Part shown: piece by piece, positions 36,544 through 45,732 of the stretch
How the letters are laid out: each line of letters begins with the position of its first letter
How positions within the stretch are numbered: position 1 is the stretch's first letter
Program-made: the position numbers and the translations under genes
Assembly (NCBI GenBank): GCA_963596435.1
Contig: CAVBMG010000007.1
Span: forward strand, 1 to 64,000
Length of the DNA stretch: 64,000 bases
Reading direction: 5' to 3'
Source: COE1 sp963596435
GTDB lineage: Bacteria > Bacillota > Clostridia > Lachnospirales > Lachnospiraceae
The notes under the pieces: generated by a model
Database searches by the model: none
Seen by the model: the letters and a program-made list of their open reading frames with translations, nothing else
Told to the model about the DNA's origin: nothing

Positions 36544-37566
36544 TTATCGTGTGGATTCCCTGTATACTACTTCATAACCTGATAAGTTCCTGCCTTTGAC
36601 TTCCTTGCCATTGATAAAATCCAACAGTACGGAGCACGTAAGCGTTCCCAATGCCCTGTCATCAAAAATCAGCGAAGTAACTGCCGGTTCATGGTTTCGC
36701 AATAACGTACTGTCATAGAAAGAAGCCACCTTCATCTGTTCCGGTACTTTAACATGTTCTTTATCTAATATCTGTAATACAATAGAGCAGATCATATCAT
36801 CCATACAGACAATACACTGTGTTCCTCTCCTGACCAGATTATGCACTACCTGCTCTATCTGCTCAGGTGTAATACAGTCGTCATAAATAAGATTTTCTTC
36901 CAGAGGGAGCTTCATATTGCGAAAAGCATCTTTATACCCCTGCAGTCTCGTTCTGTTGACTACATAATCATGGCTGCCTCCTATCAGTCCGATCCGGTTC
37001 ATCCCCTTCTCAAGAATCCCCATGATCAGCTCACAGCAGGCTGCCTTATGGTCATTGTCTACCTGCAGGATGTCCTCATCCTTGCTGGTTCCCATCAGTA
37101 CAAAGGGAATCTGCTGTTCTTTTAAGAAAAGGGCAGCCCTGTCCTTCACCACGGAACGACTCAATATGACGCCATCTACTTTATGATTGGCAGCCATGCG
37201 TTCCAGGTTGGTCAAATGACTGCCTAACGTTGTTACAAGCATCACATCATAATCCTGTCTGGAAGCCTCCTCACAGATGCCCTGCATACTGTTCTGGAAG
37301 AAAGGCATATCCACAAGATTACAGTCGCCTGGAATCACCAGAGCGATGTTATAAGTCTTCTGCTGCGCTAACCCCTTGGCAATTACATTCGGCTTATAAT
37401 CATTCTGCTCTATGTATTCCAGCACTCTGGCTCTGGTCTCCTCACTGATGCGTCCCTTGCCTGATATCGCCCGGGACACTGTAGTTTTGGAAACTGAAAG
37501 AGCCTCTGCTACATCTGCTATTGTGATTTTCCTGTTCTCTACTCTTTCGTTTCGGAATGTATCCAT
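36544..37566 (-). CDS. LacI-family repressor of the galactan operon
   Basis: A 340-residue regulator: HTH at about 12-35 (TIADVAEALSVSKTTVSRA), hinge region RARVLEYIEQ, then a periplasmic-binding-like effector domain with GVILSRSVV and CIVCMDDMI. The start at 37566 follows the GalT stop by a single base; the longer reading frame to 37638 lies inside galT and lacks a ribosome site. It is the best candidate to bind GCGCAACCGTTTGCGC at 41523-41538 and so repress its own operon. Confidence 0.88.
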   Translation of the reverse strand: MDTFRNERVENRKITIADVAEALSVSKTTVSRAISGKGRISEETRARVLEYIEQNDYKPNVIAKGLAQQKTYNIALVIPGDCNLVDMPFFQNSMQGICEEASRQDYDVMLVTTLGSHLTNLERMAANHKVDGVILSRSVVKDRAALFLKEQQIPFVLMGTSKDEDILQVDNDHKAACCELIMGILEKGMNRIGLIGGSHDYVVNRTRLQGYKDAFRNMKLPLEENLIYDDCITPEQIEQVVHNLVRRGTQCIVCMDDMICSIVLQILDKEHVKVPEQMKVASFYDSTLLRNHEPAVTSLIFDDRALGTLTCSVLLDFINGKEVKGRNLSGYEVVYRESTR

Positions 37567-37567
37567 A

Positions 37568-39094
37568 TTACACCAATGCATGAATAAATCTGTCAAATGC
37601 TGCTGCGCCTTCTGCGTTACGCTTATACACACCAGCATGCTCTAATACCTTACCAAATACAATACCGACTTCCTTTTGCAGAATGTCCATAATGATATCT
37701 TCATTTACCTGACCTGCATATTTAGGAAGGAATTCGTCTACCCAGTCTGCATGCTTTTCAAGCACTTCATTCTTACGGATATCTTCACCGGCAACAATTG
37801 CCTTGGCAAGCTGCTCCAGTTCACCTTTCAGACGGGAAGGAAGTACTGCAAGTCCCATAACCTCGATCAGACCGATATTCTCTTTCTTGATATGATGAAG
37901 CTCTGCATGAGGATGATATACCCCCAGAGGATGTTCCTCGGTTGTAATGTTGTTACGAAGTACCAGATCAAGCTCATAATTATCACCGCGCTTTCTGGCA
38001 ATCGGTGTAATGGTATTATGAGGTTCTCCATCTGTCTCAGCATAGATGAAGGCTGCTTCATCTGTATAACCACGCCATTTTGCAAGAATTACATCCGCAA
38101 GTTCAATGATTCTGTGGTAATCCTTATGAGACAGTCTGATAACTGACATAGGCCACTTAACGATACCTGACTGGATATCTTCATAGCCTTTTACAGTAAA
38201 GGTTCTCTCTACCGGTGCTTTTGCCATGGCAAATTCATAGTTTCCACCCTGGAAATGGTCATGGCTGAGGATAGAACCACCAACAATAGGCAGATCTGCA
38301 TTGGAGCCTACGAAATAATGAGGGAACTGCTCTACAAAAGAAAACAGTTTCTCGAAGGTCTTATGCTCAATCTTCATTGGAATATGCTGACTGTTAAATA
38401 CGATGCAATGCTCATTGTAATATACATAAGGAGAATACTGGAATCCCCACTTCATACCGCATATTTCAATAGGAATGATTCTGTGGTTCTGTCTTGCAGG
38501 ATGATTTACTCTGCCTGCATAGCCTTCATTCTCGATACAGAGCTGGCACTTTGGATAACCACTCTGTTTTGCAAGCTTGGCTGCTGCGATCGCCTTTGGA
38601 TCTTTCTCAGGCTTGGACAGGTTAATGGTAATGTCCATTTCTCCATACTCTGTATCAGCCTTCCACTTCATATCCTTCTTGATACGATATCTTCTGATAT
38701 AATCTGTATTCTGGCTGAATGCATAATACCAGTCTGTTGCTGCCTTGGCGCCTTTTTCCTCATATAATCTGCGGAACGTATAGATAACATCTGATGGTCT
38801 TGGTACTAAGCTTCCCATGATCCTGGTATCAAATAAATCTCTGTATACAACGCCCTCGCCTTTTAATAAACCTTTTTCCTGCGCATAATCCAGCATTTCC
38901 TTCAAAGTCTCTTCCAGCGGGAATGTGGTCACATCCTCTACTTTTGTGAAATTCTCAGGAGTAAACTCTCTGTCATATTCTTCCAGCTCGAATAATTCCA
39001 GCAATTTGTTTACTGTATAAATAATGTCTGCTTCATCTACCAGTCCGCTGGATACTCCATAGCGGACAAGGTCTGTAATATTCTGTGTAATCAT
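37568..39094 (-). CDS. galT: UDP-glucose-hexose-1-phosphate uridylyltransferase, Firmicutes type
   Basis: A 508-residue enzyme of the long Gram-positive GalT family, larger than the E. coli type. It exchanges galactose 1-phosphate for glucose on UDP (Leloir pathway). The SHDHFQGG motif (about 277-284) holds the histidines of the uridylylation site; GVYHPHAELHHIKKENIGLIE patterns near 395-415 are also typical. AAAGGCAGG precedes the ATG. It follows galK by 51 bases. No galE or galM is in the window. Confidence 0.95.
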   Translation of the reverse strand: MITQNITDLVRYGVSSGLVDEADIIYTVNKLLELFELEEYDREFTPENFTKVEDVTTFPLEETLKEMLDYAQEKGLLKGEGVVYRDLFDTRIMGSLVPRPSDVIYTFRRLYEEKGAKAATDWYYAFSQNTDYIRRYRIKKDMKWKADTEYGEMDITINLSKPEKDPKAIAAAKLAKQSGYPKCQLCIENEGYAGRVNHPARQNHRIIPIEICGMKWGFQYSPYVYYNEHCIVFNSQHIPMKIEHKTFEKLFSFVEQFPHYFVGSNADLPIVGGSILSHDHFQGGNYEFAMAKAPVERTFTVKGYEDIQSGIVKWPMSVIRLSHKDYHRIIELADVILAKWRGYTDEAAFIYAETDGEPHNTITPIARKRGDNYELDLVLRNNITTEEHPLGVYHPHAELHHIKKENIGLIEVMGLAVLPSRLKGELEQLAKAIVAGEDIRKNEVLEKHADWVDEFLPKYAGQVNEDIIMDILQKEVGIVFGKVLEHAGVYKRNAEGAAAFDRFIHALV

Positions 39095-39145
39095 GGCGTA
39101 ATGCCTGCCTTTCTTCTATTCCTTTTCAAAGTCTCTGTAGCTTTA

Positions 39146-40309
39146 TTACAGTACGGATGGGCCATCACCGATCTCTACTACATAGAAATCTGCCGCATAA
39201 CCAATCTTCTCTTTGTATGCCTTGCCTACATTCTCAATGAAAGCAGGTACTGCTTCTTCTTTTACAATGCTGACTGCACAGCCACCAAAGCCTGCACCAG
39301 TCATACGTGCACCGATTACGCCCTGCTGCTTTAATGCTTCTGCTACCAGTGTATCAAGCTCGATACCTGTTACTTCATAGTCATCACGCAGAGAGTCATG
39401 GGAAGCGATCATAAGCTTACCAAACAGCTCCAGATCATTGTCCTTTAATGCCTTAACAGCCTTGATGGTTCTCTGGTTCTCGTATACAGCATGCTTTGCT
39501 CTCTTAATCTTTACAGGATCACCGATGAGTTCCTTATTTGCTTCAAATTCCTCTTCTGTCAGTTCACCAAGAGATTTGATGGAAAGCTTTGTCTGTAATG
39601 CTGCAAGTGCTGCTTCACACTCGCTTCTTCTCTCATTATATTTGGAATCACCCAGACCACGCTTCTTATTGGTGTTAAGAATAACGATCTTGGCGCCCTT
39701 TAATACGATAGGTGCATATTCATAGGAAAGGTCAGCTGTATCCAGGAAGATTGCACAGTCCTTCTTACCCATGGCAATTGCGAACTGATCCATAATACCG
39801 CAGTTTACGCCATTGTACTGGTTCTCTGAGAACTGTCCGATCAGTGCCAGATCCTGATTGGTTACATCAAATCCGAATAACTCCTTCAGGATAAAGCCTG
39901 TCAGGACTTCGATGGATGCTGATGAGGAAAGGCCTGAACCATTTGGGATATTACCAAAATACAGAATATCCAGTCCCTTATCTACTTTATAGCCCTTCTT
40001 GCCAAAAGCCCATACGATTCCCTTAGGATAATTTCTCCAGTCTCCATCTTTCTTAGTCTCGATATCAGCCAATCTGCTCTCGCCTACTCCATCTTCTTCA
40101 AAGTTCATGGAGAAAAGGCATAACTTGTCATCATCACGAAGTCTTGCGACTGCATATGTACCGATTGTCAGTGCGCAGGGAAATACGTGTCCACCATTAT
40201 AATCTGTGTGCTCACCGATCAGGTTCACACGGCCTGGTGCGAAATAAACGCCAGCTCCCTTGGAATCTCCAAATACTTCTTCAAATTTCTTTAACAGTTC
40301 CTGTTTCAT
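39146..40309 (-). CDS. galK: Galactokinase
   Basis: A 387-residue GHMP kinase that phosphorylates galactose at C1. It has the galactokinase signature GRVNLIGEHTDYNGG (about 26-40), the ATP loop GSGLSSSASIE (about 120-130), CGIMDQFAIAMG and the C-terminal MTGAGFGGCAVS. GGAGGAACG precedes the ATG. It lies 55 bases after GH53, in line with galactose released from galactan by GH53 and LacZ being fed straight into the Leloir pathway. Confidence 0.97.
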   Translation of the reverse strand: MKQELLKKFEEVFGDSKGAGVYFAPGRVNLIGEHTDYNGGHVFPCALTIGTYAVARLRDDDKLCLFSMNFEEDGVGESRLADIETKKDGDWRNYPKGIVWAFGKKGYKVDKGLDILYFGNIPNGSGLSSSASIEVLTGFILKELFGFDVTNQDLALIGQFSENQYNGVNCGIMDQFAIAMGKKDCAIFLDTADLSYEYAPIVLKGAKIVILNTNKKRGLGDSKYNERRSECEAALAALQTKLSIKSLGELTEEEFEANKELIGDPVKIKRAKHAVYENQRTIKAVKALKDNDLELFGKLMIASHDSLRDDYEVTGIELDTLVAEALKQQGVIGARMTGAGFGGCAVSIVKEEAVPAFIENVGKAYKEKIGYAADFYVVEIGDGPSVL

Positions 40310-40364
40310 TTTCGTTCCTCCAACTCATTTTATTTTGGTTTTATGTTAGTTTAAAATTAATCTC

Positions 40365-41477
40365 TTATTTAGGCTGATAGTCTCTGATGACCTTCAGTGA
40401 TGGAAGTGCATTGCCTTCATAATCAAAGAGTGCCTGATTCGCCCATTCATTACCACATGGGCCTGCTTCCTTGATATATTCCAGTGACTCCGGTGTTGCC
40501 CAGCCGCTTCCTGCAACAGGCAGCCATGCCGGTTCCCAATAGAAGAAACCGCGTCCTCTGTTCTCCGGTACCTGCTCCAATACTTCCAGAAAAGCCTTTA
40601 AAAATTCACACTGTCCTTCCTTCGTCATAGGGAAAGGTACTTTCTCACATAAAGCAGGCTTGGTCGCCATTCCTTTTCTATCCTCCGGCGCCAGCTTCTC
40701 ATAAGCTGCATAATCCTCTACTGTATAACCCATGGATACTTCTGCAATCACCAGATCCTTGCCATAACGTACTGCGATATCATTCATGTTATTTTTCAGG
40801 GCGTTCAGATCACCATGCCAGAATGGATAGTAGGATAAACCAATGATATCAAAATCTTCCCCGCGCTTCGTATAGTTATCGAACCATTCCCGATAAAGGG
40901 CATTATTGCCGCCATTATCCAGATGAATCATGATCTTAGTCTCAGGACTTGTCTCTCTCACTGCACGGATACCCGCACTGACGAAACGGGCTATATTATC
41001 ATAATTAGGTACCTGTCCTTCCGGCCAGAGAAGACCATTAGACAGTTCGTTACCAACCTGTACCATATCAGGACGTACACCCTCTGCAATGAATTTCAGC
41101 ATATTCTCTTTGGTAAAATCATACACAGCCTGTTCCAGCTGTTCCACATTGTATCCGACCCATGCCTTGGGCTTGCGCTGTTTGCCCGGATCTGCCCAGA
41201 AATCACTGTAATGAAAATCCAGCAGGAACTTCATGCCTGCTGCCTTGACGCGCTTTGCCATACGAAGTGTTACTTCATAATCTGTGTTACCGGCTCCATA
41301 AGGCTTACCATCCTCTGATTTGGGATCATTCCACAGTCTGAGTCTGATATAATTGGAACCATATTTCTTCAATATCTCCAACAGATCTCCCTGCTTACCT
41401 TCATCATAAAAGACTGCACCTAACTGCTCAATCTCGTCCATTGATGATACGTCCATGCCCTTGATATATTCTAACAT
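40365..41477 (-). CDS. GH53 endo-beta-1,4-galactanase, intracellular form
   Basis: A 370-residue GH53 enzyme that cuts beta-1,4-galactan. Family marks: IKGMDVSSMDEIEQLGA at the start, RLRLWNDP, LDFHYSDFWADPGKQ, the acid/base Glu in VQVGNELSNGLLWP (near 140) and the nucleophile Glu in LVIAEVSMGYT (near 245). The chosen ATG at 41477 follows AGGTAACAGG; the longer frame to 41594 crosses promoter and operator. No signal peptide or carbohydrate-binding module, so it works on imported galacto-oligosaccharides. First gene of the operon. Confidence 0.93.
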   Translation of the reverse strand: MLEYIKGMDVSSMDEIEQLGAVFYDEGKQGDLLEILKKYGSNYIRLRLWNDPKSEDGKPYGAGNTDYEVTLRMAKRVKAAGMKFLLDFHYSDFWADPGKQRKPKAWVGYNVEQLEQAVYDFTKENMLKFIAEGVRPDMVQVGNELSNGLLWPEGQVPNYDNIARFVSAGIRAVRETSPETKIMIHLDNGGNNALYREWFDNYTKRGEDFDIIGLSYYPFWHGDLNALKNNMNDIAVRYGKDLVIAEVSMGYTVEDYAAYEKLAPEDRKGMATKPALCEKVPFPMTKEGQCEFLKAFLEVLEQVPENRGRGFFYWEPAWLPVAGSGWATPESLEYIKEAGPCGNEWANQALFDYEGNALPSLKVIRDYQPK

Positions 41478-41522
41478 CCTGTTACCTGTACCTTTCTGTG
41501 GGTTATATCTAAATATTTTTAT

Positions 41523-41538
41523 GCGCAACCGTTTGCGC
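41523..41538. promoter_or_regulatory. LacI-type operator of the galactan operon
   Basis: GCGCAACCGTTTGCGC is a 16-bp near-palindrome around a central CG, the shape of LacI/GalR-family operators. It covers about +5 to +20 of the transcript predicted from the promoter at 41550-41578, where a bound repressor would block elongation. A LacI gene lies in the same operon. Confidence 0.75.
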
Positions 41539-41549
41539 TTTGTAAAATT

Positions 41550-41578
41550 ATCATAACAAGCCAAAAAGCATCCGTCAA
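41550..41578 (-). promoter_or_regulatory. Promoter of the galactan operon
   Basis: TTGACG (41578-41573), 17 bases, TATGAT (41555-41550) on the minus strand; predicted start near 41543, about 65 bases before the GH53 ATG. Confidence 0.75.
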
Positions 41579-41621
41579 TAGATTTTTTATGCAAAAAACA
41601 TGGACTTATCGTTCAAAAAAA

Positions 41622-41645
41622 GCCCTCTGCCAGATGACAAAGGAC
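41622..41645 (-). terminator. Terminator of the ABC1-ABC2-MarR operon
   Basis: A ten-bp stem with G-U pairs between 41622-41631 and 41636-41645, four-base loop, followed by TTTTTTT on the minus strand, seven bases after the MarR stop codon. Confidence 0.88.
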
Positions 41646-41652
41646 CTTTCTC

Positions 41653-42075
41653 TTATTTCTGAATCGCCTGATTCAGATTATCTTCTATTTTATCTAATAT
41701 GTGTTCCAACGCCTCCAGTTCTTCACTGGTCATACCGGCTTTCATAATTTCGTCTGTCATCTGGAATATCTCCAGCACCTTATCTGCCTTTTCACGACCT
41801 TCCTCTGTCAGGTCGATTACCCAGGAACGTCTACAGTTGGGATTACTCTCACGCTTCACCAGTCCCATCTTCTCCAACCGGTCAAGATTTCTGGACATGG
41901 TCGTGGTATCGATCAGACATGCATCTGATAATTCTTTCTGGTTCATGGCTCCATGTTCTCTCAGTTCCTTTAAGATGCGTGGATGTCCATGCCCCACTGT
42001 CAGTCCAAGCTCGATAAAGTAAGGTCTGATGAATCTCCTTCTTAACATTTCCACATCAAACAATGTATTTTTCAT
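41653..42075 (-). CDS. MarR-family regulator, partner of the downstream-coded exporter pair
   Basis: A 140-residue winged-helix regulator: QKELSDACLIDTTTMSRNLDRLEKMG is the recognition region (about 49-74, quoted parts only: LIDTTTMSRNL) and RRSWVIDLTEEG the wing. GAGG lies six bases before the ATG at 42075. It is the third gene after the two exporter subunits, an unusual place for a MarR gene, and most likely represses the promoter at 45704-45732, where a palindrome overlaps the -10. Confidence 0.88.
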   Translation of the reverse strand: MKNTLFDVEMLRRRFIRPYFIELGLTVGHGHPRILKELREHGAMNQKELSDACLIDTTTMSRNLDRLEKMGLVKRESNPNCRRSWVIDLTEEGREKADKVLEIFQMTDEIMKAGMTSEELEALEHILDKIEDNLNQAIQK

Positions 42076-42096
42076 GATTATCCTCATTTCTGTCTT

Positions 42097-43944
42097 CTAT
42101 TCCAGTTCGAACTGTCCGGTATAGAGCTGATAGTATCTGCCTTTTTGTTCCAGAAGTTCCTCATGGTCTCCTCTTTCCATGATTTCACCCTTTTCCAATA
42201 CCATGATTGCATTGGAGTTTCTGACCGTAGAGAGTCTGTGGGCAATGACAAATACCGTTCTGCCCTCCATGATTCCATCCATTCCCTTTTCAATGAGCCG
42301 CTCTGTTCTTGTATCAATAGAGCTTGTCGCTTCATCCAGAATCAGTACAGGCGGCTTGGCAATCGCTGCTCTTGCAATTGCAATCAGCTGCTGCTGTCCC
42401 TGTGAGAGATTGCTGCCATCCCCATATAACATGGTATCATATCCAAGTGGTAATCGTCTGATAAAAGAGTCCGCATGCGCAATCCGTGCTGCTTCTACCA
42501 CTTCATCATCTGTGGCATCCAGCTTACCATAACGGATATTGTCTGCTATCGTACCTGTGAACAGGTGCGTATCCTGAATGACCATGGCAAGAGAACGTCT
42601 CAGATCATCTTTTCTGATATCCCGTATATCTATGCCGTCATATGTGATCTGTCCTGACTGAATATCATAGAATCTGTTGATGAGATTCACAATTGTAGTC
42701 TTACCAGCTCCTGTAGAACCTACGAAAGCAATCTTCTGTCCAGGCTTGGCAAACAGTGATACATGCTGCAATACAGTCTTGCCCGGTACATAGCCAAATT
42801 CTACATCCTGGAAACGTACATCGCCTTTTAACTGCACCAGCTCTCCTGTAGGCTGCTTCCATGCATAGAGTCCTGTCCGTTCCGTACACTCTGTAAGCGT
42901 ATGGTCTGCATTTTCCTTCACATTGCATAAAGTCACCTGCCCCTCATCCACTTCCTGCGCCTCTTCCATCATGTCAAAGATTCTCTCGGCTCCAGACAGG
43001 GCAGACAATAGAAAGTTTACCTGCTGCGTGAACTGATTCATAGGCATGGCGCTCTGTCTGACATAGACAAGATATGCAGAAATACTACCCAGATCCATCA
43101 GTCCTCTGATTACGAACATACCACCTACGCAGGCAGAAATGGCATAGTTAAAATAAGACAAACTTACGATAACAGGAACCAGCATTCCAGAATACGCCAA
43201 CGCCTCTGTAGACTCCTTTCGCAAATTCTCATTCATGGTACAGAACTTCTCATAATTCTGTGCTTCATGATTGAAAACCTTCTCTACCTTCTGTCCAGCC
43301 ATCATTTCCTGTACGAAACCATTAAGTCTTCCCAGCTCCTTCTGCTGTCTGTTGTAGAATTCCTTGCTGCGTTTGCCATTGTATTTGATAAAAAGGAACA
43401 TCAGAAGCAAAAAGACCACAACAATCAAAGTCAGTCTGACACTTAATACCATCATCATGGTAATCGTACCAAAGAGTGTAAGAAAACTCTGAATGATCAT
43501 GGCAAAGCTGTTATTCATTGCTTCCTGCACCGTATCCACATCATTGGTAAAATGGCTCATGATCTCACCGCGGGTATTGGTGTCAAAATAGTGTAACGGC
43601 AGCTTCTGCATATGTTTAAACAGATCCATTCTGATCTCACTGACTACTTTCTGGGAAGTATGCACCATCAGCCTGTTATAGCCAAGATTGGACAGAGCAC
43701 CGCACAGATACATCACTCCCATACCGATTACGGCTTTTAACAGTCCCTGCATATCTCCGGGAACAATGAAATGATTCACTACAGGTTTAATCAGATACGT
43801 ACCACAGATTCCTGCTCCTGCACTGATGAATACCAGAACTGCCACTATGGCAAATGCCCACTTGTAATGCCCCAGATAGGTCAGCAGATGCTGCATTGTC
43901 TTTTTCGCATTCTTTGGTCTTTTATATCCTACATATTTTGCCAT
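42097..43944 (-). CDS. Heterodimeric ABC exporter subunit with intact catalytic site
   Basis: A 615-residue fused membrane-ATPase exporter. Six helices span about 25-330; the NBD has Walker A GSTGAGKTT, signature LSQGQQQ, Walker B LILDEATSSID with the catalytic Glu, and H-loop IAHRLS. Its ATG overlaps the stop of the partner by one base (TAATG), with GGAAGGAG upstream. It pairs with 43944-45671, whose Walker B has Asp in place of Glu, the asymmetry of LmrCD/TM287-288-type multidrug exporters. Substrate unknown. Confidence 0.9.
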   Translation of the reverse strand: MAKYVGYKRPKNAKKTMQHLLTYLGHYKWAFAIVAVLVFISAGAGICGTYLIKPVVNHFIVPGDMQGLLKAVIGMGVMYLCGALSNLGYNRLMVHTSQKVVSEIRMDLFKHMQKLPLHYFDTNTRGEIMSHFTNDVDTVQEAMNNSFAMIIQSFLTLFGTITMMMVLSVRLTLIVVVFLLLMFLFIKYNGKRSKEFYNRQQKELGRLNGFVQEMMAGQKVEKVFNHEAQNYEKFCTMNENLRKESTEALAYSGMLVPVIVSLSYFNYAISACVGGMFVIRGLMDLGSISAYLVYVRQSAMPMNQFTQQVNFLLSALSGAERIFDMMEEAQEVDEGQVTLCNVKENADHTLTECTERTGLYAWKQPTGELVQLKGDVRFQDVEFGYVPGKTVLQHVSLFAKPGQKIAFVGSTGAGKTTIVNLINRFYDIQSGQITYDGIDIRDIRKDDLRRSLAMVIQDTHLFTGTIADNIRYGKLDATDDEVVEAARIAHADSFIRRLPLGYDTMLYGDGSNLSQGQQQLIAIARAAIAKPPVLILDEATSSIDTRTERLIEKGMDGIMEGRTVFVIAHRLSTVRNSNAIMVLEKGEIMERGDHEELLEQKGRYYQLYTGQFELE

Positions 43945-45671
43945 TACAGATCAGCTCCTTCCTTCTGTGATTCATAGATCTCCTGATAGATCTGATTGGA
44001 TGCCAGCAGACTTTCATGGGTGCCCACAGCCTCCACATGTCCTCTGTCCAGAATAATGATCTGATCCGCATGACGCACGGATGAAATACGCTGTGCAATG
44101 ATAATCTTGGTCATGTCCGGTAATTTTCTTGCCAGTTCACTTCTGATCCTGGCTTCTGTTGCCGTATCGACTGCACTTGTAGAATCATCCAGAATCAATA
44201 CCTTTGGTTTCTTTAATATCGCTCTGGCGATACAGATTCGCTGTTTCTGTCCACCTGATACATTGACTCCTTCCTGACCCATCTCTGAATCATAGCCATC
44301 CGGCAGTCTGTCCACGAACTCATCCACACAGGCAATGTGGCAGGCTTCCTTAATCTCTTCCATAGTGGCATTCTCATCACCCCAACGGAGATTATCCAGC
44401 AAAGAACCGGAAAACAGTGTATTTTTCTGTAAGACTACTGCAATGGCATCTCTCAGATGCCTTACCGGATATTCTTTTACATTGATACCATCAATTCTGA
44501 TCTCACCTCTGGATACATCATAGAGTCTTGGAATCAGCTGTACAAGCGTTGTCTTGGAAGAACCTGTCTGTCCAATGATGCCCACCGTCTGTCCCGGCTT
44601 TATATGAAAGGACACATCAGACAGCACGTATTCCTTGGCGGTATCCTTGTATTTAAACCACACATGGTCAAATTCGATCTCACCTCTGGTAACAGTTCTG
44701 TCAGCCGAACTCTCGTCAGTAATGTCTATCTCTTCATCCATGACCTGCATGATTCTTTCCGCGGAAGCCAGAGATCTTGTCATCAGCAGGAATACATTGG
44801 AGAGCATCATCAGAGAATTCAAAATCAACAGTACATAGCTTAAAAAGCTGGTAAGCTGTCCTACCATCATCTGTCCTTCATGGATCAGACGACCTCCGAT
44901 CAGGAAAATCCCCAGAATCGTGCCATACATGACAAACTGCATAGCCGGCATATTCAGTACGGATATTCCAAAAGCCCTCTCTGATTCTGATTTCAGATTC
45001 TCATTCACGTTCTGAAACTTCTCCACTTCATATTCACCACGGACATAAGCCTTCACCACGCGAATCGCAGTCAGATTCTCCTGTATACAGCGGTTCACCT
45101 GATCAATGGCGCCCTGCATCTTACCATAAAGAGGCCCTACCTTGATAATAATGATAATCAGCAGTGTGGCAAGAATCGGCAATGCCACAAGAAAGACCAT
45201 TGCCAGCGTAGAATTGATACGAAAAGCCAGAGAAGTAGCAAAGATCAGCATTACCGGGCTTCGTCCAAAAGGTCTCATGCCTGTAGCTACCGCATTCTGA
45301 ATATTGGTAATATCACTGGTCAGCCTCGTTACCAGGGAAGACACATTGAAATGGTCAATATTGGAAAAAGAATAGGACTGAAGCTTCTCATACTCTGCCT
45401 TTCTGATGTTCGCTCCAAGTCCCATTCCTGCCAGGGCACTGAATCTTGCGCTGCCCACGCCAAGAATCAGTGCCAGTATTGCACAAAGTGCCATTTGTAA
45501 ACCTTTTCTGATAATATAGGACTGATCTGCATTGGCAACACCATAGTCGATCAGATCTGCCATCAGCATAGGCACCATGATCTCCAGGATGACTTCTACC
45601 GCAATGCATAGAAGTCCCAACCATGCAAATTTCCTATATTCCTTCATATAAGAAAATATTCTTCTTAACAT
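43944..45671 (-). CDS. Heterodimeric ABC exporter subunit with degenerate ATP site
   Basis: A 575-residue exporter half with six helices and an NBD: Walker A GQTGSSKTT (Ser for the usual Gly), signature VSGGQKQR, Walker B LILDDSTSAVD (Asp instead of the catalytic Glu). This is the non-consensus partner of a heterodimer with 42097-43944. The ATG at 45671 has GGAGGTG upstream; the in-frame ATG at 45719 lies within the promoter and operator. It has its own promoter although it follows another exporter gene by 41 bases. Confidence 0.9.
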   Translation of the reverse strand: MLRRIFSYMKEYRKFAWLGLLCIAVEVILEIMVPMLMADLIDYGVANADQSYIIRKGLQMALCAILALILGVGSARFSALAGMGLGANIRKAEYEKLQSYSFSNIDHFNVSSLVTRLTSDITNIQNAVATGMRPFGRSPVMLIFATSLAFRINSTLAMVFLVALPILATLLIIIIIKVGPLYGKMQGAIDQVNRCIQENLTAIRVVKAYVRGEYEVEKFQNVNENLKSESERAFGISVLNMPAMQFVMYGTILGIFLIGGRLIHEGQMMVGQLTSFLSYVLLILNSLMMLSNVFLLMTRSLASAERIMQVMDEEIDITDESSADRTVTRGEIEFDHVWFKYKDTAKEYVLSDVSFHIKPGQTVGIIGQTGSSKTTLVQLIPRLYDVSRGEIRIDGINVKEYPVRHLRDAIAVVLQKNTLFSGSLLDNLRWGDENATMEEIKEACHIACVDEFVDRLPDGYDSEMGQEGVNVSGGQKQRICIARAILKKPKVLILDDSTSAVDTATEARIRSELARKLPDMTKIIIAQRISSVRHADQIIILDRGHVEAVGTHESLLASNQIYQEIYESQKEGADL

Positions 45672-45683
45672 TACTTGCACCTC

Positions 45684-45707
45684 CAATTGTTGCATATGCA
45701 TCAATTG
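45684..45707. promoter_or_regulatory. MarR-type operator over the ABC1 promoter
   Basis: A 24-bp near-perfect palindrome (11 of 12 positions per half) with CAATTG at both ends and GCATATGC at the centre. It overlaps the -10 box at 45704-45709 and the transcription start. Palindromes around GCATATGC suit MarR dimers, and the MarR gene at 41653-42075 is in the operon it would control. Confidence 0.7.
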
Positions 45708-45732
45708 TATATTCAACATTCAGATGTGTCAA
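45704..45732 (-). promoter_or_regulatory. Promoter of the ABC1-ABC2-MarR operon
   Basis: TTGACA (45732-45727), 17 bases, TACAAT (45709-45704) on the minus strand. The -35 lies in the last codons of the preceding exporter gene. Confidence 0.78.

Noticed and set aside
35503..36582. Plus-strand frame of 359 codons opposite the AraC gene
   Set aside because: Shadow of an AraC gene with complete HTH motifs; no ribosome site or recognisable domain.
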